DNA of 64,000 nucleotides from an uncultured Curvibacter sp. Its GTDB lineage: Bacteria > Pseudomonadota > Gammaproteobacteria > Burkholderiales > Burkholderiaceae_C. Both the position numbers and the translations under genes were made by a program. The notes under the pieces were generated by a model, which made no database searches, had not been told where the DNA came from, and saw only the letters and a list, made by a program, of their open reading frames with translations. The stretch is taken from the NCBI GenBank assembly GCA_903828535.1, contig CAIKMN010000003.1:1-64000 (forward strand), in the 5' to 3' direction. Shown piece after piece: positions 36,934-46,260 of this stretch (its first letter is position 1; every line of letters begins with the position of its first letter).

Positions 36934-37704
36934 ATGGCATTTCTGACCATTGACATTGGCAACACGCGCTTGAAATGGGCGCTCTACGAAGGCGCGGAAC
37001 CTGGCGCCAATTTGATGGAACACGGTGCCGAATTTTTAGAGAACATCGACCGTTTGGCCGAGGGCGCCTGGGCTGACCTGCCGCCCCCCCGCGGCATGCT
37101 CGGATGCGTGGTGGCGGGTGAAGCCGTGCGCCGCCGTGTCGAGGCCCAAATGGAAATTTGGGACATCGTGCCGAATTGGGTGGTGCCACAGGCCGCTGAG
37201 GCGGGCGTTAAAAATGGCTACGACTTTCCGGGGCGCTTGGGGGCTGACCGTTGGGTGGCCGTGATTGGCGCGCGCCACCGTTTGTTGCGACGCGGCCAAA
37301 CCGGTCCTCTGGTGGTGGTCATGGTGGGCACCGCCGTCACGGTCGAGGCGGTGGATGCCGAGGGTCAATTTCTGGGGGGTCTTATTTTGCCCGGGCACGG
37401 CATCATGCTGAAGGCCTTGGAGTCGGGCACCTCGGGTCTGCATGTGCCGACGGGCGAGGTCGTGACCTTTCCCACCAACACCAGCGACGCGTTGACCAGT
37501 GGCGGCACTTTTGCCATTGCGGGGGCCGTCCACCGCATGGTGGCGCATCTGCGTGAGCACACTGGCCAAGAGCCGGTCTGCTTCATGACGGGCGGCGCGG
37601 GCTGGAAGATGGCGCCCAGCATGGGTTTGTCTTTCGAGTTGGTCGATCACCTGATTTTTGATGGCCTGCTTGACATCGCCCAAAGCCGCCAACTTCGGGT
37701 TTGA
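36934..37704 (+). CDS. coaX: Type III pantothenate kinase
   Basis: The 256-residue product phosphorylates pantothenate, the first step of CoA synthesis. [13 protein letters not shown] is the phosphate-binding start, [11 protein letters not shown] and [12 protein letters not shown] are characteristic, and [21 protein letters not shown] forms the base of the pocket. Length is usual. The gene ends next to the convergent TetR gene; a palindromic hairpin lies between them. Confidence 0.95.
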   Translation: MAFLTIDIGNTRLKWALYEGAEPGANLMEHGAEFLENIDRLAEGAWADLPPPRGMLGCVVAGEAVRRRVEAQMEIWDIVPNWVVPQAAEAGVKNGYDFPGRLGADRWVAVIGARHRLLRRGQTGPLVVVMVGTAVTVEAVDAEGQFLGGLILPGHGIMLKALESGTSGLHVPTGEVVTFPTNTSDALTSGGTFAIAGAVHRMVAHLREHTGQEPVCFMTGGAGWKMAPSMGLSFELVDHLIFDGLLDIAQSRQLRV

Positions 37705-37710
37705 AATGGC

Positions 37711-37748
37711 TCAGGCCGTTCAGGCGGTTCAGGCCGTTCCGGCCTGAA
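37711..37748. terminator. GC-rich hairpin and 9-bp tandem repeats between coaX and the TetR gene
   Basis: Three 9-bp units (TCAGGCCGT, with one variant) lead into a perfect hairpin: TTCAGGCCG (37728-37736) and CGGCCTGAA (37740-37748) with a 3-base loop. The hairpin overlaps the TetR stop codon. It lacks a T run, so termination is only a possibility; its position between convergent genes fits. Confidence 0.4.
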
Positions 37749-38340
37749 AGGGCATTACCTGCTCTAACATCAAGCCCATGATCCGCGCTTGTGAAGACTC
37801 GGCTTGCTCGGGTTCCAGCGCTTGGCGAGGCGCTTGGATGTATTCTTCACTGATCCAATGAGTCAAAAGCAGGCTCATTACTTTGGCAATTTGACCCACC
37901 TGTTCAGCTTGAAGCTTTAAACAACCTTGCTCATGGAGGTTTTGCAAGCACTGGCTGAAAAAATCGGATTTCCCACGAATGAGTTTGGGAAATTCCAACT
38001 CAAGGTGCCGATTCTTACTCAGAAAATGACTTAAGTCGCGAAACAAAAATCGATAATCCCATATCTGTTTGACCAAAGCAAAGAATGTTGTTTTGGCCTC
38101 TTCTAAATTAGAAGGAAGCGCACTGTGAAGTAAGACCTCAAATCGGGTTTCAAAATGTTCAAAAAGAACATTAATTAATTCTTCTTTGGTCGGGAAATGG
38201 TAGTAAAGATTACCGGGGCTGATGCCCATTTGAGAGGCAATTAAGGTGGTGGTGACGTTCAGTTCACCAAACCGATTGAATAAGCTCAGGGTGGTTTCGA
38301 GAATGCGCTCGGCAGTTCGACGGGGTGCCTTTTTGGCCAT
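37729..38340 (-). CDS. TetR-family transcriptional regulator
   Basis: The 203-residue product has an N-terminal TetR HTH (AERILETTLSLFNRFGELNVTTTLIASQMGISPGNLYYHFPTKEELI) and a C-terminal helical ligand-binding domain. The resemblance of its C-terminal half to the PF13972-type TetR proteins is noted, but the ligand is unknown. A 15-bp palindrome at 38406-38420, just upstream of the start, is a good candidate operator. The gene lies between coaX and the metallo-beta-lactamase gene, which is transcribed in the same direction. Confidence 0.88.
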   Translation of the reverse strand: MAKKAPRRTAERILETTLSLFNRFGELNVTTTLIASQMGISPGNLYYHFPTKEELINVLFEHFETRFEVLLHSALPSNLEEAKTTFFALVKQIWDYRFLFRDLSHFLSKNRHLELEFPKLIRGKSDFFSQCLQNLHEQGCLKLQAEQVGQIAKVMSLLLTHWISEEYIQAPRQALEPEQAESSQARIMGLMLEQVMPFQAGTA

Positions 38341-38405
38341 TGATGATTGGACGCATCCGTGCAGAGGTAGAAGTCAAATTGTCTACGACCAAGACGGTGT
38401 TTGTG

Positions 38406-38420
38406 TGTCTTTTAAAGACA
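38406..38420. promoter_or_regulatory. Perfect 15-bp palindrome upstream of the TetR gene
   Basis: TGTCTTT-T-AAAGACA is a perfect inverted repeat around one base, 66 bases upstream of the TetR start. Its size and position fit a TetR autoregulatory operator; this is inferred. Confidence 0.5.
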
Positions 38421-38479
38421 ATCGGCCAATTTTAGGTTTTTGACTCTAAAAACTTCTTGGGTTTAAACCCCCTTCGGGT

Positions 38480-39532
38480 TCAGGCCGAAAAACGGTAAAT
38501 CCCATCGGGCCCCTTGGCTCTTTTCACCCGACCGCGGTACCAAAGCGCGTGCAAGTGGGCCACCGCTTCACCGAAAGCGAAAGTCATTTGGTGGTCGTCC
38601 AAGTTTCTTTTGAACAAAATCGGAATGGCGTCGATACCGCACAAGGCATTTTCTCGGCAAGCTTCTTCCAGCTCCGCCAAACGTTCTTGATGGTGCTCGT
38701 GAAGTTGCTCGATTCGGTGGTGCAAACCTTGAAAAGGCTTGCCATGCGCCGGCAAAGTGAGCGTCTCGGCTGATAAAGGTTTGAACAAGTCAATCGAGTC
38801 CAAAAATTGCTGAACCGGATTACTCAAGGGTTCCGTCTCATACACACTGACATTGGTGGAAATGCGCGGCAACATCATGTCACCGCCGATCAGCAAGTGC
38901 CTTGATTCGCAGGACAAAGCCATGTGTTCCGGAGAATGCCCAAAGCCAGGAATGCAACGCCAACGATCGCTGCCGATGGTGATCACATCGCCCGCGTGAA
39001 GGCGCACATACCGAGGCGGCACCCGAGGTGTTAGTTTCGAATAGAAGGCCGCGCGGTAATGCATGTGCTCCACGGCTTTTTGATTCGTCAGGCCGTTCTG
39101 GCTGCAAAAGTCGGTGGCGTTTTGTAGGCTGGCGGGTTCGGCTTTTTGGGTGGCTTTGGCGGCCGACAGGTACTCCGCGGCGCTGATCCAAAGGTTGACA
39201 CCCCAGCGTTCACAAAACCAATGCGCCAAACCCAGGTGGTCGGGGTGCATGTGGGTGGCAATGACGCGAAGAATCGGCAGGCCTTGGAGTTCGTTGTTGA
39301 AAATGGTTTCCCAATGCGCGCGGGTGGTGGGGTTGTCGATGCCGCAGTCCACCACCGTCCAACCTTTGACGCCGTCCATCTCATCGGCCAACAGCCACAA
39401 ATTGATGTGGTTCAGCTCGAACGGCAATGGCATGCGCAACCAACGCACGCCAGGCGCCACTTCGAAGGTCGTACCCGGCTCGGGCAGGGTTTCCTCAAAG
39501 GGGTAATGAAGTTCAGGTGTCAAAGTGTTCAT
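38480..39532 (-). CDS. Metallo-beta-lactamase fold hydrolase
   Basis: The 350-residue product has the MBL signature THMHPDHLGLAHWF, the later metal ligands IPGFGHSPEHMAL, GGDMMLPRI and PAHGKPF, and a C-terminal helical region (HHRIEQLHEHHQERLAELEEACRE) that resembles the winged-helix tail of LACTB2-like and related thioester or RNA hydrolases. The substrate is unknown. It is divergent from the liuR gene, and a palindromic LiuR-type site lies 13 bases from its start, so it may be co-regulated with leucine breakdown. Confidence 0.85.
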   Translation of the reverse strand: MNTLTPELHYPFEETLPEPGTTFEVAPGVRWLRMPLPFELNHINLWLLADEMDGVKGWTVVDCGIDNPTTRAHWETIFNNELQGLPILRVIATHMHPDHLGLAHWFCERWGVNLWISAAEYLSAAKATQKAEPASLQNATDFCSQNGLTNQKAVEHMHYRAAFYSKLTPRVPPRYVRLHAGDVITIGSDRWRCIPGFGHSPEHMALSCESRHLLIGGDMMLPRISTNVSVYETEPLSNPVQQFLDSIDLFKPLSAETLTLPAHGKPFQGLHHRIEQLHEHHQERLAELEEACRENALCGIDAIPILFKRNLDDHQMTFAFGEAVAHLHALWYRGRVKRAKGPDGIYRFSA

Positions 39533-39545
39533 CCGGCGATTATGA

Positions 39546-39561
39546 TTGACGTTAACGTCAA
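39546..39561. promoter_or_regulatory. LiuR-type operator between the MBL and liuR genes
   Basis: TTGACGTTAACGTCAA is a perfect 16-bp palindrome of the kind described for LiuR, the MerR regulator of branched-chain amino-acid breakdown in proteobacteria. It lies between the divergent starts at 39532 and 39595, immediately upstream of the liuR-like gene, so autoregulation and control of both directions are likely. Confidence 0.75.
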
Positions 39562-39594
39562 CGTCACCTCGTTTTCCGATTTTTCCCCCTTCCC

Positions 39595-40020
39595 ATGTCT
39601 CCTGTGTTGCCGACCCTTCAGTTTTCGATCAGCGAATTGGCGCAAGAATTCGATCTGACCACGCGGGCCATTCGTTTTTACGAAGACATGGGCCTGCTGC
39701 AACCGCACCGAACCGGCCCGGGTGGACGGACCCGGGTTTACAGCGCCCGTGACCGGGCTCGGCTCAAATTGACGTTGCGCGCCAAACGGCTCGGGTTGTC
39801 CTTGTTGGGCGCCAAGGCCATTTTGGACATGTACGACAGCCCGCGCGACACGGTGCCGCAGTTGGAGAAATTTGCCGAAATTTTGAGTCAGCACAAGCAA
39901 CAACTTCAAGCCCAAATGGCCGATCTTCAAGCCAACTTAGACGAAGTCAAGGCGCAGGAAAAAGAAGTGCTGGCCTTGTTGAACAAACACCTGAAAACCG
40001 CCAAAAGGAGACCTTCATGA
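39595..40020 (+). CDS. liuR: MerR-family regulator of leucine/isovalerate breakdown (LiuR-like)
   Basis: The 141-residue product has a MerR-type winged HTH ([48 protein letters not shown]) and a coiled-coil dimerisation region (residues 85-130) without the metal-binding Cys of metal sensors. Similar proteins regulate liu operons. The stop overlaps the isovaleryl-CoA dehydrogenase start by 4 bases, and a cognate palindrome lies upstream, which supports the name. Confidence 0.85.
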   Translation: MSPVLPTLQFSISELAQEFDLTTRAIRFYEDMGLLQPHRTGPGGRTRVYSARDRARLKLTLRAKRLGLSLLGAKAILDMYDSPRDTVPQLEKFAEILSQHKQQLQAQMADLQANLDEVKAQEKEVLALLNKHLKTAKRRPS

Positions 40021-41231
40021 GCCATGCAGCCCCCAGCCAATTACCCGGCTTGAACTTCCAGTTGGGCGAAGAGGTCGACGCTTTGCGCGAGGCGGTGTTC
40101 GACTTTGCCCAAGCCGAAATAGCCCCGCGTGCCGCCGAGATCGACCGCCACGACCAGTTTCCCATGGACCTTTGGCGCAAGATGGGCGACTTGGGCTTAC
40201 TCGGCATCACCGTTTCTGAAGCCGACGGCGGGGCCAATATGGGCTACTTGGCCCACATGGTCGCGATGGAGGAAATCAGCCGTGCCAGCGCTTCAGTGGG
40301 TTTGTCCTACGGCGCGCACAGCAACCTGTGTGTGAACCAAATCAACCGCAATGGCACCGCAGCGCAAAAGGCCAAATACCTGCCCAAGCTGATTTCAGGT
40401 GAACACGTGGGCGCCTTGGCGATGAGCGAGCCGGGTGCAGGTTCAGACGTTATCAGCATGAAGCTGAAAGCCGAATGGAAAGAACCCAGCGCTTCAGGGG
40501 GCGGCTACTTCTTGCTGAATGGCAGCAAGATGTGGATCACCAACGGCCCTGACGCCGATACGCTGGTCGTCTACGCCAAGAGCGAGCCTGAACTCGGTGC
40601 CCGTGGCGTCACGGCCTTTTTGATTGAAAAGGGCATGAAAGGCTTTTCAATTGCGCAAAAGCTCGACAAGCTCGGCATGCGCGGCAGCCACACGGGCGAG
40701 TTGGTGTTTGACAACGTGGAGGTGCCCGCCGAGAACGTGTTGGGCGGCCTGAACATGGGTGCCAAGGTGCTCATGAGCGGCTTGGACTATGAGCGCGCCG
40801 TGCTCACTGGCGGGCCACTCGGCATCATGCAATCGGTGATGGACAACGTCATTCCCTACATCCACGACCGCAAACAATTTGGCCAGAGCATCGGTGAGTT
40901 TCAGCTCATCCAAGGCAAGGTGGCCGACCTTTACACCGTCCTCCAAGCCGGTCGCTCATTTGCTTACACCGTTGCTAAAAACCTGGATTTGCTCGGCACC
41001 GAGCATGTGCGTCAAGTGCGCAAAGACTGCGCCTCGGTCATTTTGTGGTGCGCCGAAAAAGCCACCTGGATGGCGGGCGAAGGCGTGCAAATTTTTGGCG
41101 GCAATGGCTACATCAACGACTACCCCTTGGGCCGTTTGTGGCGCGATGCCAAGTTGTACGAAATAGGCGCTGGCACCAGCGAAATTCGACGCATGTTGAT
41201 TGGGCGAGAGTTGTTTGCCGAGACGCTTTGA
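40017..41231 (+). CDS. Isovaleryl-CoA dehydrogenase
   Basis: The 404-residue product is an acyl-CoA dehydrogenase of the isovaleryl type, which oxidises isovaleryl-CoA in leucine breakdown. It has [31 protein letters not shown], the catalytic-Glu region [19 protein letters not shown] (Glu in the position used by isovaleryl-CoA dehydrogenases) and [35 protein letters not shown]. It directly follows liuR, an arrangement of liuA in many proteobacteria. Confidence 0.93.
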   Translation: MSHAAPSQLPGLNFQLGEEVDALREAVFDFAQAEIAPRAAEIDRHDQFPMDLWRKMGDLGLLGITVSEADGGANMGYLAHMVAMEEISRASASVGLSYGAHSNLCVNQINRNGTAAQKAKYLPKLISGEHVGALAMSEPGAGSDVISMKLKAEWKEPSASGGGYFLLNGSKMWITNGPDADTLVVYAKSEPELGARGVTAFLIEKGMKGFSIAQKLDKLGMRGSHTGELVFDNVEVPAENVLGGLNMGAKVLMSGLDYERAVLTGGPLGIMQSVMDNVIPYIHDRKQFGQSIGEFQLIQGKVADLYTVLQAGRSFAYTVAKNLDLLGTEHVRQVRKDCASVILWCAEKATWMAGEGVQIFGGNGYINDYPLGRLWRDAKLYEIGAGTSEIRRMLIGRELFAETL

Positions 41232-41289
41232 GACCCTGAAAAGGGGATGGTTTTTTAGAAAAAATGAGGGTGAAGCTAAACTCTTTTCC

Positions 41290-41940
41290 ATGACCACTAG
41301 CATCCAAAGTCTGATTCAAAACAACCGCGACTGGGCGGCCCGCATGGAGGCCGATCGTCCCGGGTTTTTTTACAAGCTCTCGCAGCAACAAACGCCCAAG
41401 TACTTGTGGATTGGTTGTGCCGACAGCCGCGTCCCCGCCAATGAAATCATTGGTCTCGATCCGGGTGAGATTTTTGTCCACAGAAACGTCGCCAACGTCG
41501 TGGTGCACTCTGATTTGAACGCCTTGTCGGTGATTCAATTCGCCGTCGATCATTTGAAGGTCGAGCACATCATTGTGGTCGGCCACTATGGCTGCGGCGG
41601 CGTCTTGGCAAGCTTGCGGGGGACACGTGTCGGCCTGGCCGACAACTGGTTGCGCCATGTGCACGACGTCAAAATTCGCCACCGCCAACGCTTGGACCAT
41701 TTGCCGGTCAAGGAACAAGAAGACGTGTTGTGCGAAATGAACGTGATTGAGCAAGTGGGCAACGTGGCCTTGTCCAATGTCATGCAAGACGCCTGGAGCC
41801 GGGGCCAAAAAGTCACGGTGCACGGTTGGTGTTATGGGTTGAAAGACGGTTTGGTGAACGACCTCAAAGTCAGCATGAGCCGCCCAGAAGAAGTCATGCC
41901 CGTTTTCCGCGCTGCGTTCAAGCGCTATCCGCGCGGTTAA
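41290..41940 (+). CDS. can: Beta-class carbonic anhydrase
   Basis: The 216-residue product interconverts CO2 and bicarbonate. The zinc site is visible as CADSRVP (Cys and Asp) and VVGHYGCGGV (His and Cys). Bicarbonate is needed by the biotin-dependent carboxylases of leucine breakdown, which would explain its place between isovaleryl-CoA dehydrogenase and thiolase genes; those carboxylase genes are not in this window. The ATG at 41290 is preferred over an open extension upstream. Confidence 0.93.
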   Translation: MTTSIQSLIQNNRDWAARMEADRPGFFYKLSQQQTPKYLWIGCADSRVPANEIIGLDPGEIFVHRNVANVVVHSDLNALSVIQFAVDHLKVEHIIVVGHYGCGGVLASLRGTRVGLADNWLRHVHDVKIRHRQRLDHLPVKEQEDVLCEMNVIEQVGNVALSNVMQDAWSRGQKVTVHGWCYGLKDGLVNDLKVSMSRPEEVMPVFRAAFKRYPRG

Positions 41941-41997
41941 GAACCGGCCGCTGCTGATCGATCGCAAACCCCCGCCCCACATCCGGAGATTTTTCCC

Positions 41998-43203
41998 ATG
42001 AGCACTGCCACTTCCCCCCTTCAAAATGACCCCATCGTCATCGTCAGCGCGGTGCGCACCCCCATGGGGTCTTTTCAGGGCGATTTTTCAGGCTTGGCAG
42101 CCCATGATTTGGGGGGCGCCGCCATCGGCGCGGCAGTCGCACGCGCTGGCATTTCTCCAGAAGACGTGGGGGAGGTTTTGTTTGGCAACTGCTTGATGGC
42201 TGGCCAAGGCCAAGCCCCAGCGCGCCAAGCGGCGTTCAAAGGCGGCTTGCCCAAAGAAGCGGGTGCGGTGACGTTGAGCAAAATGTGCGGCTCGGGCATG
42301 AAGGCCACGATGATGGCCCACGACATGATCTTGGCCGGCAGCCACGAGGTGATGATTTCAGGTGGCATGGAGAGCATGACCAACGCGCCTTATTTGCTGC
42401 AAAAAGGGCGGGGCGGTTACCGCATGGGCCACGACCGCATTTTTGACCACATGATGCTCGATGGTCTGGAAGACGCTTATGAGCCCGGCCGTTCGATGGG
42501 CACCTTTGGCGAAGATTGCGCGGCGAAATACAACTTCACCCGTGCCGATCAGGACGCCTTTGCCAGCACCAGCGTGACACGTGCGCGCGCGGCCATTGCG
42601 AGCGGGGCTTTTCAAGCTGAAATCACCCCCGTGACGGTCAAAGACCGCAGCGGTGAGCGCGTCGTGAGCACCGACGAAGGCCCTGGCAAGGTCAAGCTCG
42701 ACAAAATGACCAGCCTGAAACCCGCCTTCAAAAAGGACGGCACCATCACCGCCGCTTCAAGCTCGTCCATCAACGACGGCGCCGCCGCTTTGGTGCTCAT
42801 GCGTGCCAGCACCGCAGCCGCCAAAGGCCTGAAACCCTTGGCCAAAATTGTCAGCCATGCTACCCACGCTCAAGAACCCAATTGGTTTGCCACCGCGCCA
42901 TTGGGTGCCACGCAAAAGGCCTTGACCAAAGCCGGTTGGCAAGTGGGTGATGTCGATTTGTGGGAAATCAACGAGGCCTTTGCGGTCGTGCCCATGGCCT
43001 TGATGGCCGAGCTCAAATTACCCCACGAGATCGTCAATGTCAATGGCGGCGCTTGTGCTTTGGGGCACCCCATCGGCGCCTCGGGTGCCCGCATCATCGT
43101 GACCTTGATCCATGCTTTAAAAGCGCGCGGCTTGCGACGTGGCTTGGCCACCTTGTGCATCGGCGGCGGCGAAGCGACCGCGTTGGCGTTGGCGTTGGTT
43201 TAA
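41998..43203 (+). CDS. Thiolase, acetyl-CoA C-acyltransferase type
   Basis: The 401-residue product is a thiolase acting in beta-oxidation or acetoacetyl-CoA conversion. Active-site Cys97 lies in LSKMCGSGMKA, His in GGACALGHPIGASGARI and the second Cys in LCIGGGEATA. SAVRTPMGSF is the usual start. The last codons repeat a 6-bp unit giving ALALALV. A biosynthetic or degradative role cannot be told apart from sequence; its place after liuR-ivd suggests degradation. Confidence 0.93.
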   Translation: MSTATSPLQNDPIVIVSAVRTPMGSFQGDFSGLAAHDLGGAAIGAAVARAGISPEDVGEVLFGNCLMAGQGQAPARQAAFKGGLPKEAGAVTLSKMCGSGMKATMMAHDMILAGSHEVMISGGMESMTNAPYLLQKGRGGYRMGHDRIFDHMMLDGLEDAYEPGRSMGTFGEDCAAKYNFTRADQDAFASTSVTRARAAIASGAFQAEITPVTVKDRSGERVVSTDEGPGKVKLDKMTSLKPAFKKDGTITAASSSSINDGAAALVLMRASTAAAKGLKPLAKIVSHATHAQEPNWFATAPLGATQKALTKAGWQVGDVDLWEINEAFAVVPMALMAELKLPHEIVNVNGGACALGHPIGASGARIIVTLIHALKARGLRRGLATLCIGGGEATALALALV

Positions 43204-43229
43204 GCCGCATTCAAAATCAGGACGCGTGC

Positions 43230-43535
43230 TTGAAAACGCAGGTGCTGGTGCCAGAAACTTGGCGCATCGAATTGACCCCCAGCGGTGCGCATTGGGTCGC
43301 CAAAGCCGATACGCCCTTGCTCTTGAGCGCCGAGGCGGCCGGGATCGCATTGGCCAGTTCATGTCGCAACGGGACGTGCCGAACCTGCCTTTGCCGCCTG
43401 CGAACAGGTCAAGTGGCCTATGGCATTGAATGGCCTGGGCTCAGCGCCGAAGAAAAAAGCGAAGGCTGGATTCTGCCTTGTTTGGCCCTGCCGCGCAGCG
43501 ACTGCGTTCTGGAAGCACGACCGGTTTCGTTTTAA
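43230..43535 (+). CDS. Small plant-type 2Fe-2S ferredoxin
   Basis: The 101-residue product carries the 2Fe-2S motif: SSCRNGTCRTCLCRL followed by a fourth Cys in WILPCLA. The start is a TTG at 43230, preceded by AGGA, after the thiolase stop; an open frame reaching back into the thiolase gene is rejected because it is out of frame with a real gene. Its electron partner is unknown. The stop shares the TTTTAAAA sequence with the stop of the convergent efflux gene. Confidence 0.75.
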   Translation: MKTQVLVPETWRIELTPSGAHWVAKADTPLLLSAEAAGIALASSCRNGTCRTCLCRLRTGQVAYGIEWPGLSAEEKSEGWILPCLALPRSDCVLEARPVSF

Positions 43536-44989
43536 AAGCCGGACCAGCCTCCGCCCAACACCTTCACCAATTGAACGGTGTTGACGAGTTGTTGGCCTTG
43601 GTTTTGTAATAACTGGCGCTCGTAGCTCAGCCAGACTTGTTCGTTGGTCAAAGCGTCTAAATAGCTCGAGGCGCCTTGCTCGTAGCGGGCTTGGGTCAAT
43701 TCGTAAGCCTGACGGGCACTCTGGGCGCCCCGCTTTAAAGTGCTTTGACTGCGTGCCAAGGTGTCACGGGTATTGATCGCGTTTTGCACTTCTTCAAACG
43801 CGCTCAGCACCGTTTGTTGGTAAGCGCTCACGGTTTGTTGGTTGGCGGCTTTGGCGCTGCTGACATTGGCGTCTATGCGGCCACCGTCCAACAAGGTCAA
43901 GCCCGCATTCAGCCCCAGTGACCACAGCCCCGCCGGACCGGTGAACAGCAAAGGCGTTTTGTTGGCATCGGTGCCGAGCAAAGCACCCAAGGTCAAGCTG
44001 GGCAGGTAAGCGCTGCGGGCCACGCCGATGTGCGCGTTGGCCGCAGCGACTGCACGTTCGGCGCTCGCCACATCGGGGCGCCGTTCCAGCACGGCGGCAG
44101 GGCTGCCTAATGGCACGGGGGGCACGGCGGGCAACGATTCGGCGGGTGAGCCCCAAGTCGCTAACTCAAAGCGGGGGGCGGCTTGACCTGACACGGTGGC
44201 GATGGCATTTTGAAAGTGACTGCGCTGGTCTTGTGAATTCAGTATTTGGTTTTCAACCAAGGCGGTGAGCGCCTTTTGTTGTTCCAAATCCAGACCCGAA
44301 GTCAAACCTTGTTGATGGCGATCTTCCAGCAGGGCGATCAGCTTTTTCTGGTCGTGCAGGGTGCGGTTTAAAAGCGCCAGATCGGCATCCAAAGCGCGCA
44401 ATGAGAAATACGAAGTGGCCAGTTGGGCGGTCAGCAGCAGCCGAGTGTTTTCAAAATCAGCGCCGCTTTTGACTTCCAGCGCTTTGGCGTTGTCAATTTG
44501 GCTGCGCACGCGACCGCTCAAGTCAATTTCATACGACGTCGTGAAAGCCGCATTGAAATCATTTTGCGTGACCCGTTGATTGACCACGGCGTAATTGCCT
44601 TGAGGCCGAGCGGCCGAGGTTTCAAAACGAGAGGTGCCTGCAGCGACGCCGACCGTGGGGCTTTGAGCCCCCAGGGCCAAAGCGGTTTGCGCTTTGGCTT
44701 GGTCCAACCTGAATTGCGCTTGCGCCAGACTGGGGTTGTGCGCCAAAGTGGCTTCAGCCAAGGCGTTTAAAACAGGGTCATTGAAAATTTTCCACCAAGC
44801 CCCCTTGGCTTCACTGTCGCGCGGTTGAGCCGCTTGCCAGCCCGGCTCGGTGGCGGCCTCTTGCCAGTGAGCAGGTGCATTCGCTTTGGGCGCATGGTAC
44901 TCGGGCGCCAGCGAGCCGCAGGCGCACAAGGCAGCCAGCAGCCATGCCGCCAACCCGAGCGAACTCAGCTTGAAGGCCTGGCGCATCAC
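43532..44989 (-). CDS. RND outer-membrane efflux lipoprotein (NodT family)
   Basis: The 485-residue product is a TolC-like channel of the NodT family. The N-terminus, LGLAAWLLAALCACGSL, is a signal peptide with a likely lipobox (LCAC). The coiled-coil repeats DPVLNALAEATLAHNPSLAQAQFRLDQAKAQ and VLERRPDVASAERAVAAANAHIGVARSAYLPSL are typical. It is the third gene of an RND operon and overlaps the adaptor gene by 4 bases. Confidence 0.92.
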   Translation of the reverse strand: MMRQAFKLSSLGLAAWLLAALCACGSLAPEYHAPKANAPAHWQEAATEPGWQAAQPRDSEAKGAWWKIFNDPVLNALAEATLAHNPSLAQAQFRLDQAKAQTALALGAQSPTVGVAAGTSRFETSAARPQGNYAVVNQRVTQNDFNAAFTTSYEIDLSGRVRSQIDNAKALEVKSGADFENTRLLLTAQLATSYFSLRALDADLALLNRTLHDQKKLIALLEDRHQQGLTSGLDLEQQKALTALVENQILNSQDQRSHFQNAIATVSGQAAPRFELATWGSPAESLPAVPPVPLGSPAAVLERRPDVASAERAVAAANAHIGVARSAYLPSLTLGALLGTDANKTPLLFTGPAGLWSLGLNAGLTLLDGGRIDANVSSAKAANQQTVSAYQQTVLSAFEEVQNAINTRDTLARSQSTLKRGAQSARQAYELTQARYEQGASSYLDALTNEQVWLSYERQLLQNQGQQLVNTVQLVKVLGGGWSGF

Positions 44990-46242
44990 GAGGCCCCTCC
45001 CGCTTTGGCAGGCGGTGTACCCGGTGCTGCAGCGGGTGTTGGCGCCGCTTTGACCACGACCACATCGCCCTCGGTGATGGAGTCGGGGGGGTTGATGATG
45101 AAGGCATCGTCCGGTGTCAGGCCGCTGGCCACCTCCAAACGTTGGCCCATGTCGCGGCTGATTTTGATGGTTTGTAAATGCACCTTGTTGTCTTTCACCA
45201 AGGCCAATTGCGTGCCTTCGGGTCGGAACAGCAGGGCATTGTTGGGGATGGTCAACACCGTGGCGTCTACTTTCAAGCCTTTTAAGGTCACTTGCGCATA
45301 AGCGCCGGGCAAGAGTTGGCCCTTGGGGTTGGCCAAGTTGACTTCCACTGGCAACGTGCGGGTGCTGGTGTCAATGGCGCCGGCCGTGCGGACCACCTTT
45401 GCTTTGAAAACCTCGCCGGGCAATTCGCTGAGTCGGACCTCGGCCGGAATACCCACTTTGATCATTTGTGAGTAGGTTTGAGGCGCGGCGACAAAAATGC
45501 GGAGCTGGTCAATTTGAGCCAAGGTGTAGAGCGCCTTGGGGGCGCCCCCATTGCCAGCGTCAACCAAATGGCCGACATCCACCAGGCGCTTGGTCACGAT
45601 GCCACTGAAGGGCGCGGCGATGTGGTTGTAGCTCAGCAAATCTTCAAGCCGTTGCACATTGGCTTGGCTGGCATTCAAGCTGGCTTCGGCCGACTTCAAG
45701 GTGGTTTGACGCTCGTCCAATTCTTGTTGCGAAACGGCGTCTTTTTGACGCAGTGCTTTCCAGCGCTCAAAAGAGGTTCGGGCCAGTTGGACCGTTTGCT
45801 CAATTTGACGGCGCGTGGCGCGGGCTTCGGTCAGTTGTTGTTCAATTTCTGGCGTGGCAATGTCCAGCAAGGCATCCCCCTTCTTGACGGCTTGGCCCAA
45901 GTCTTTGTACCAATGCGTCACATAGCCTGAAGTGCGGGCAAAAATTGGGCTTTCGATGTAGCCTTGCAAGGTGCCGGGCAACTCAATGCCGTTCTGGCTT
46001 TTGGCGGTTTGAGGCTTGGCCACGACGACATAAATTTTGGCGCCTTCTGCCGTCACACCTTGAAGTTCTTTGGACTGCGCGGCTCGCTGCCCCAGGATGC
46101 TCAGAGCCCCTGCGCCAAGCAAGAGAACGCCAATCGCTGCAAATAAATGGGTGCGCTTGAGCAAAGTCAGGCGGCGCAAATGGTGAGCGGCCGCGTGGGA
46201 CTGCAGGCCGTGGATGCCAAGGGATTCATGACGGTTGGACAT
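44986..46242 (-). CDS. RND efflux periplasmic adaptor
   Basis: The 418-residue product is a membrane-fusion protein: an N-terminal anchor (LFAAIGVLLLGAGALSIL), then the lipoyl/hairpin region (GYVTHWYKDLGQAVKKGDALLDIATPEIEQQL) and the beta-barrel region (FSGIVTKRLVDVGHLVDAG) typical of AcrA-like proteins. The ATG at 46242 with GAGGA upstream is chosen over a TTG five codons earlier. It lies between the pump and channel genes. Confidence 0.92.
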   Translation of the reverse strand: MSNRHESLGIHGLQSHAAAHHLRRLTLLKRTHLFAAIGVLLLGAGALSILGQRAAQSKELQGVTAEGAKIYVVVAKPQTAKSQNGIELPGTLQGYIESPIFARTSGYVTHWYKDLGQAVKKGDALLDIATPEIEQQLTEARATRRQIEQTVQLARTSFERWKALRQKDAVSQQELDERQTTLKSAEASLNASQANVQRLEDLLSYNHIAAPFSGIVTKRLVDVGHLVDAGNGGAPKALYTLAQIDQLRIFVAAPQTYSQMIKVGIPAEVRLSELPGEVFKAKVVRTAGAIDTSTRTLPVEVNLANPKGQLLPGAYAQVTLKGLKVDATVLTIPNNALLFRPEGTQLALVKDNKVHLQTIKISRDMGQRLEVASGLTPDDAFIINPPDSITEGDVVVVKAAPTPAAAPGTPPAKAGGAS

Positions 46243-46260
46243 TGGACGATTCCTCAAATC

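Noticed and set aside
42960-43229. Upstream part of the 2Fe-2S ferredoxin frame
   Set aside because: It overlaps the thiolase gene in another frame, and the ferredoxin fold begins after the TTG at 43230.
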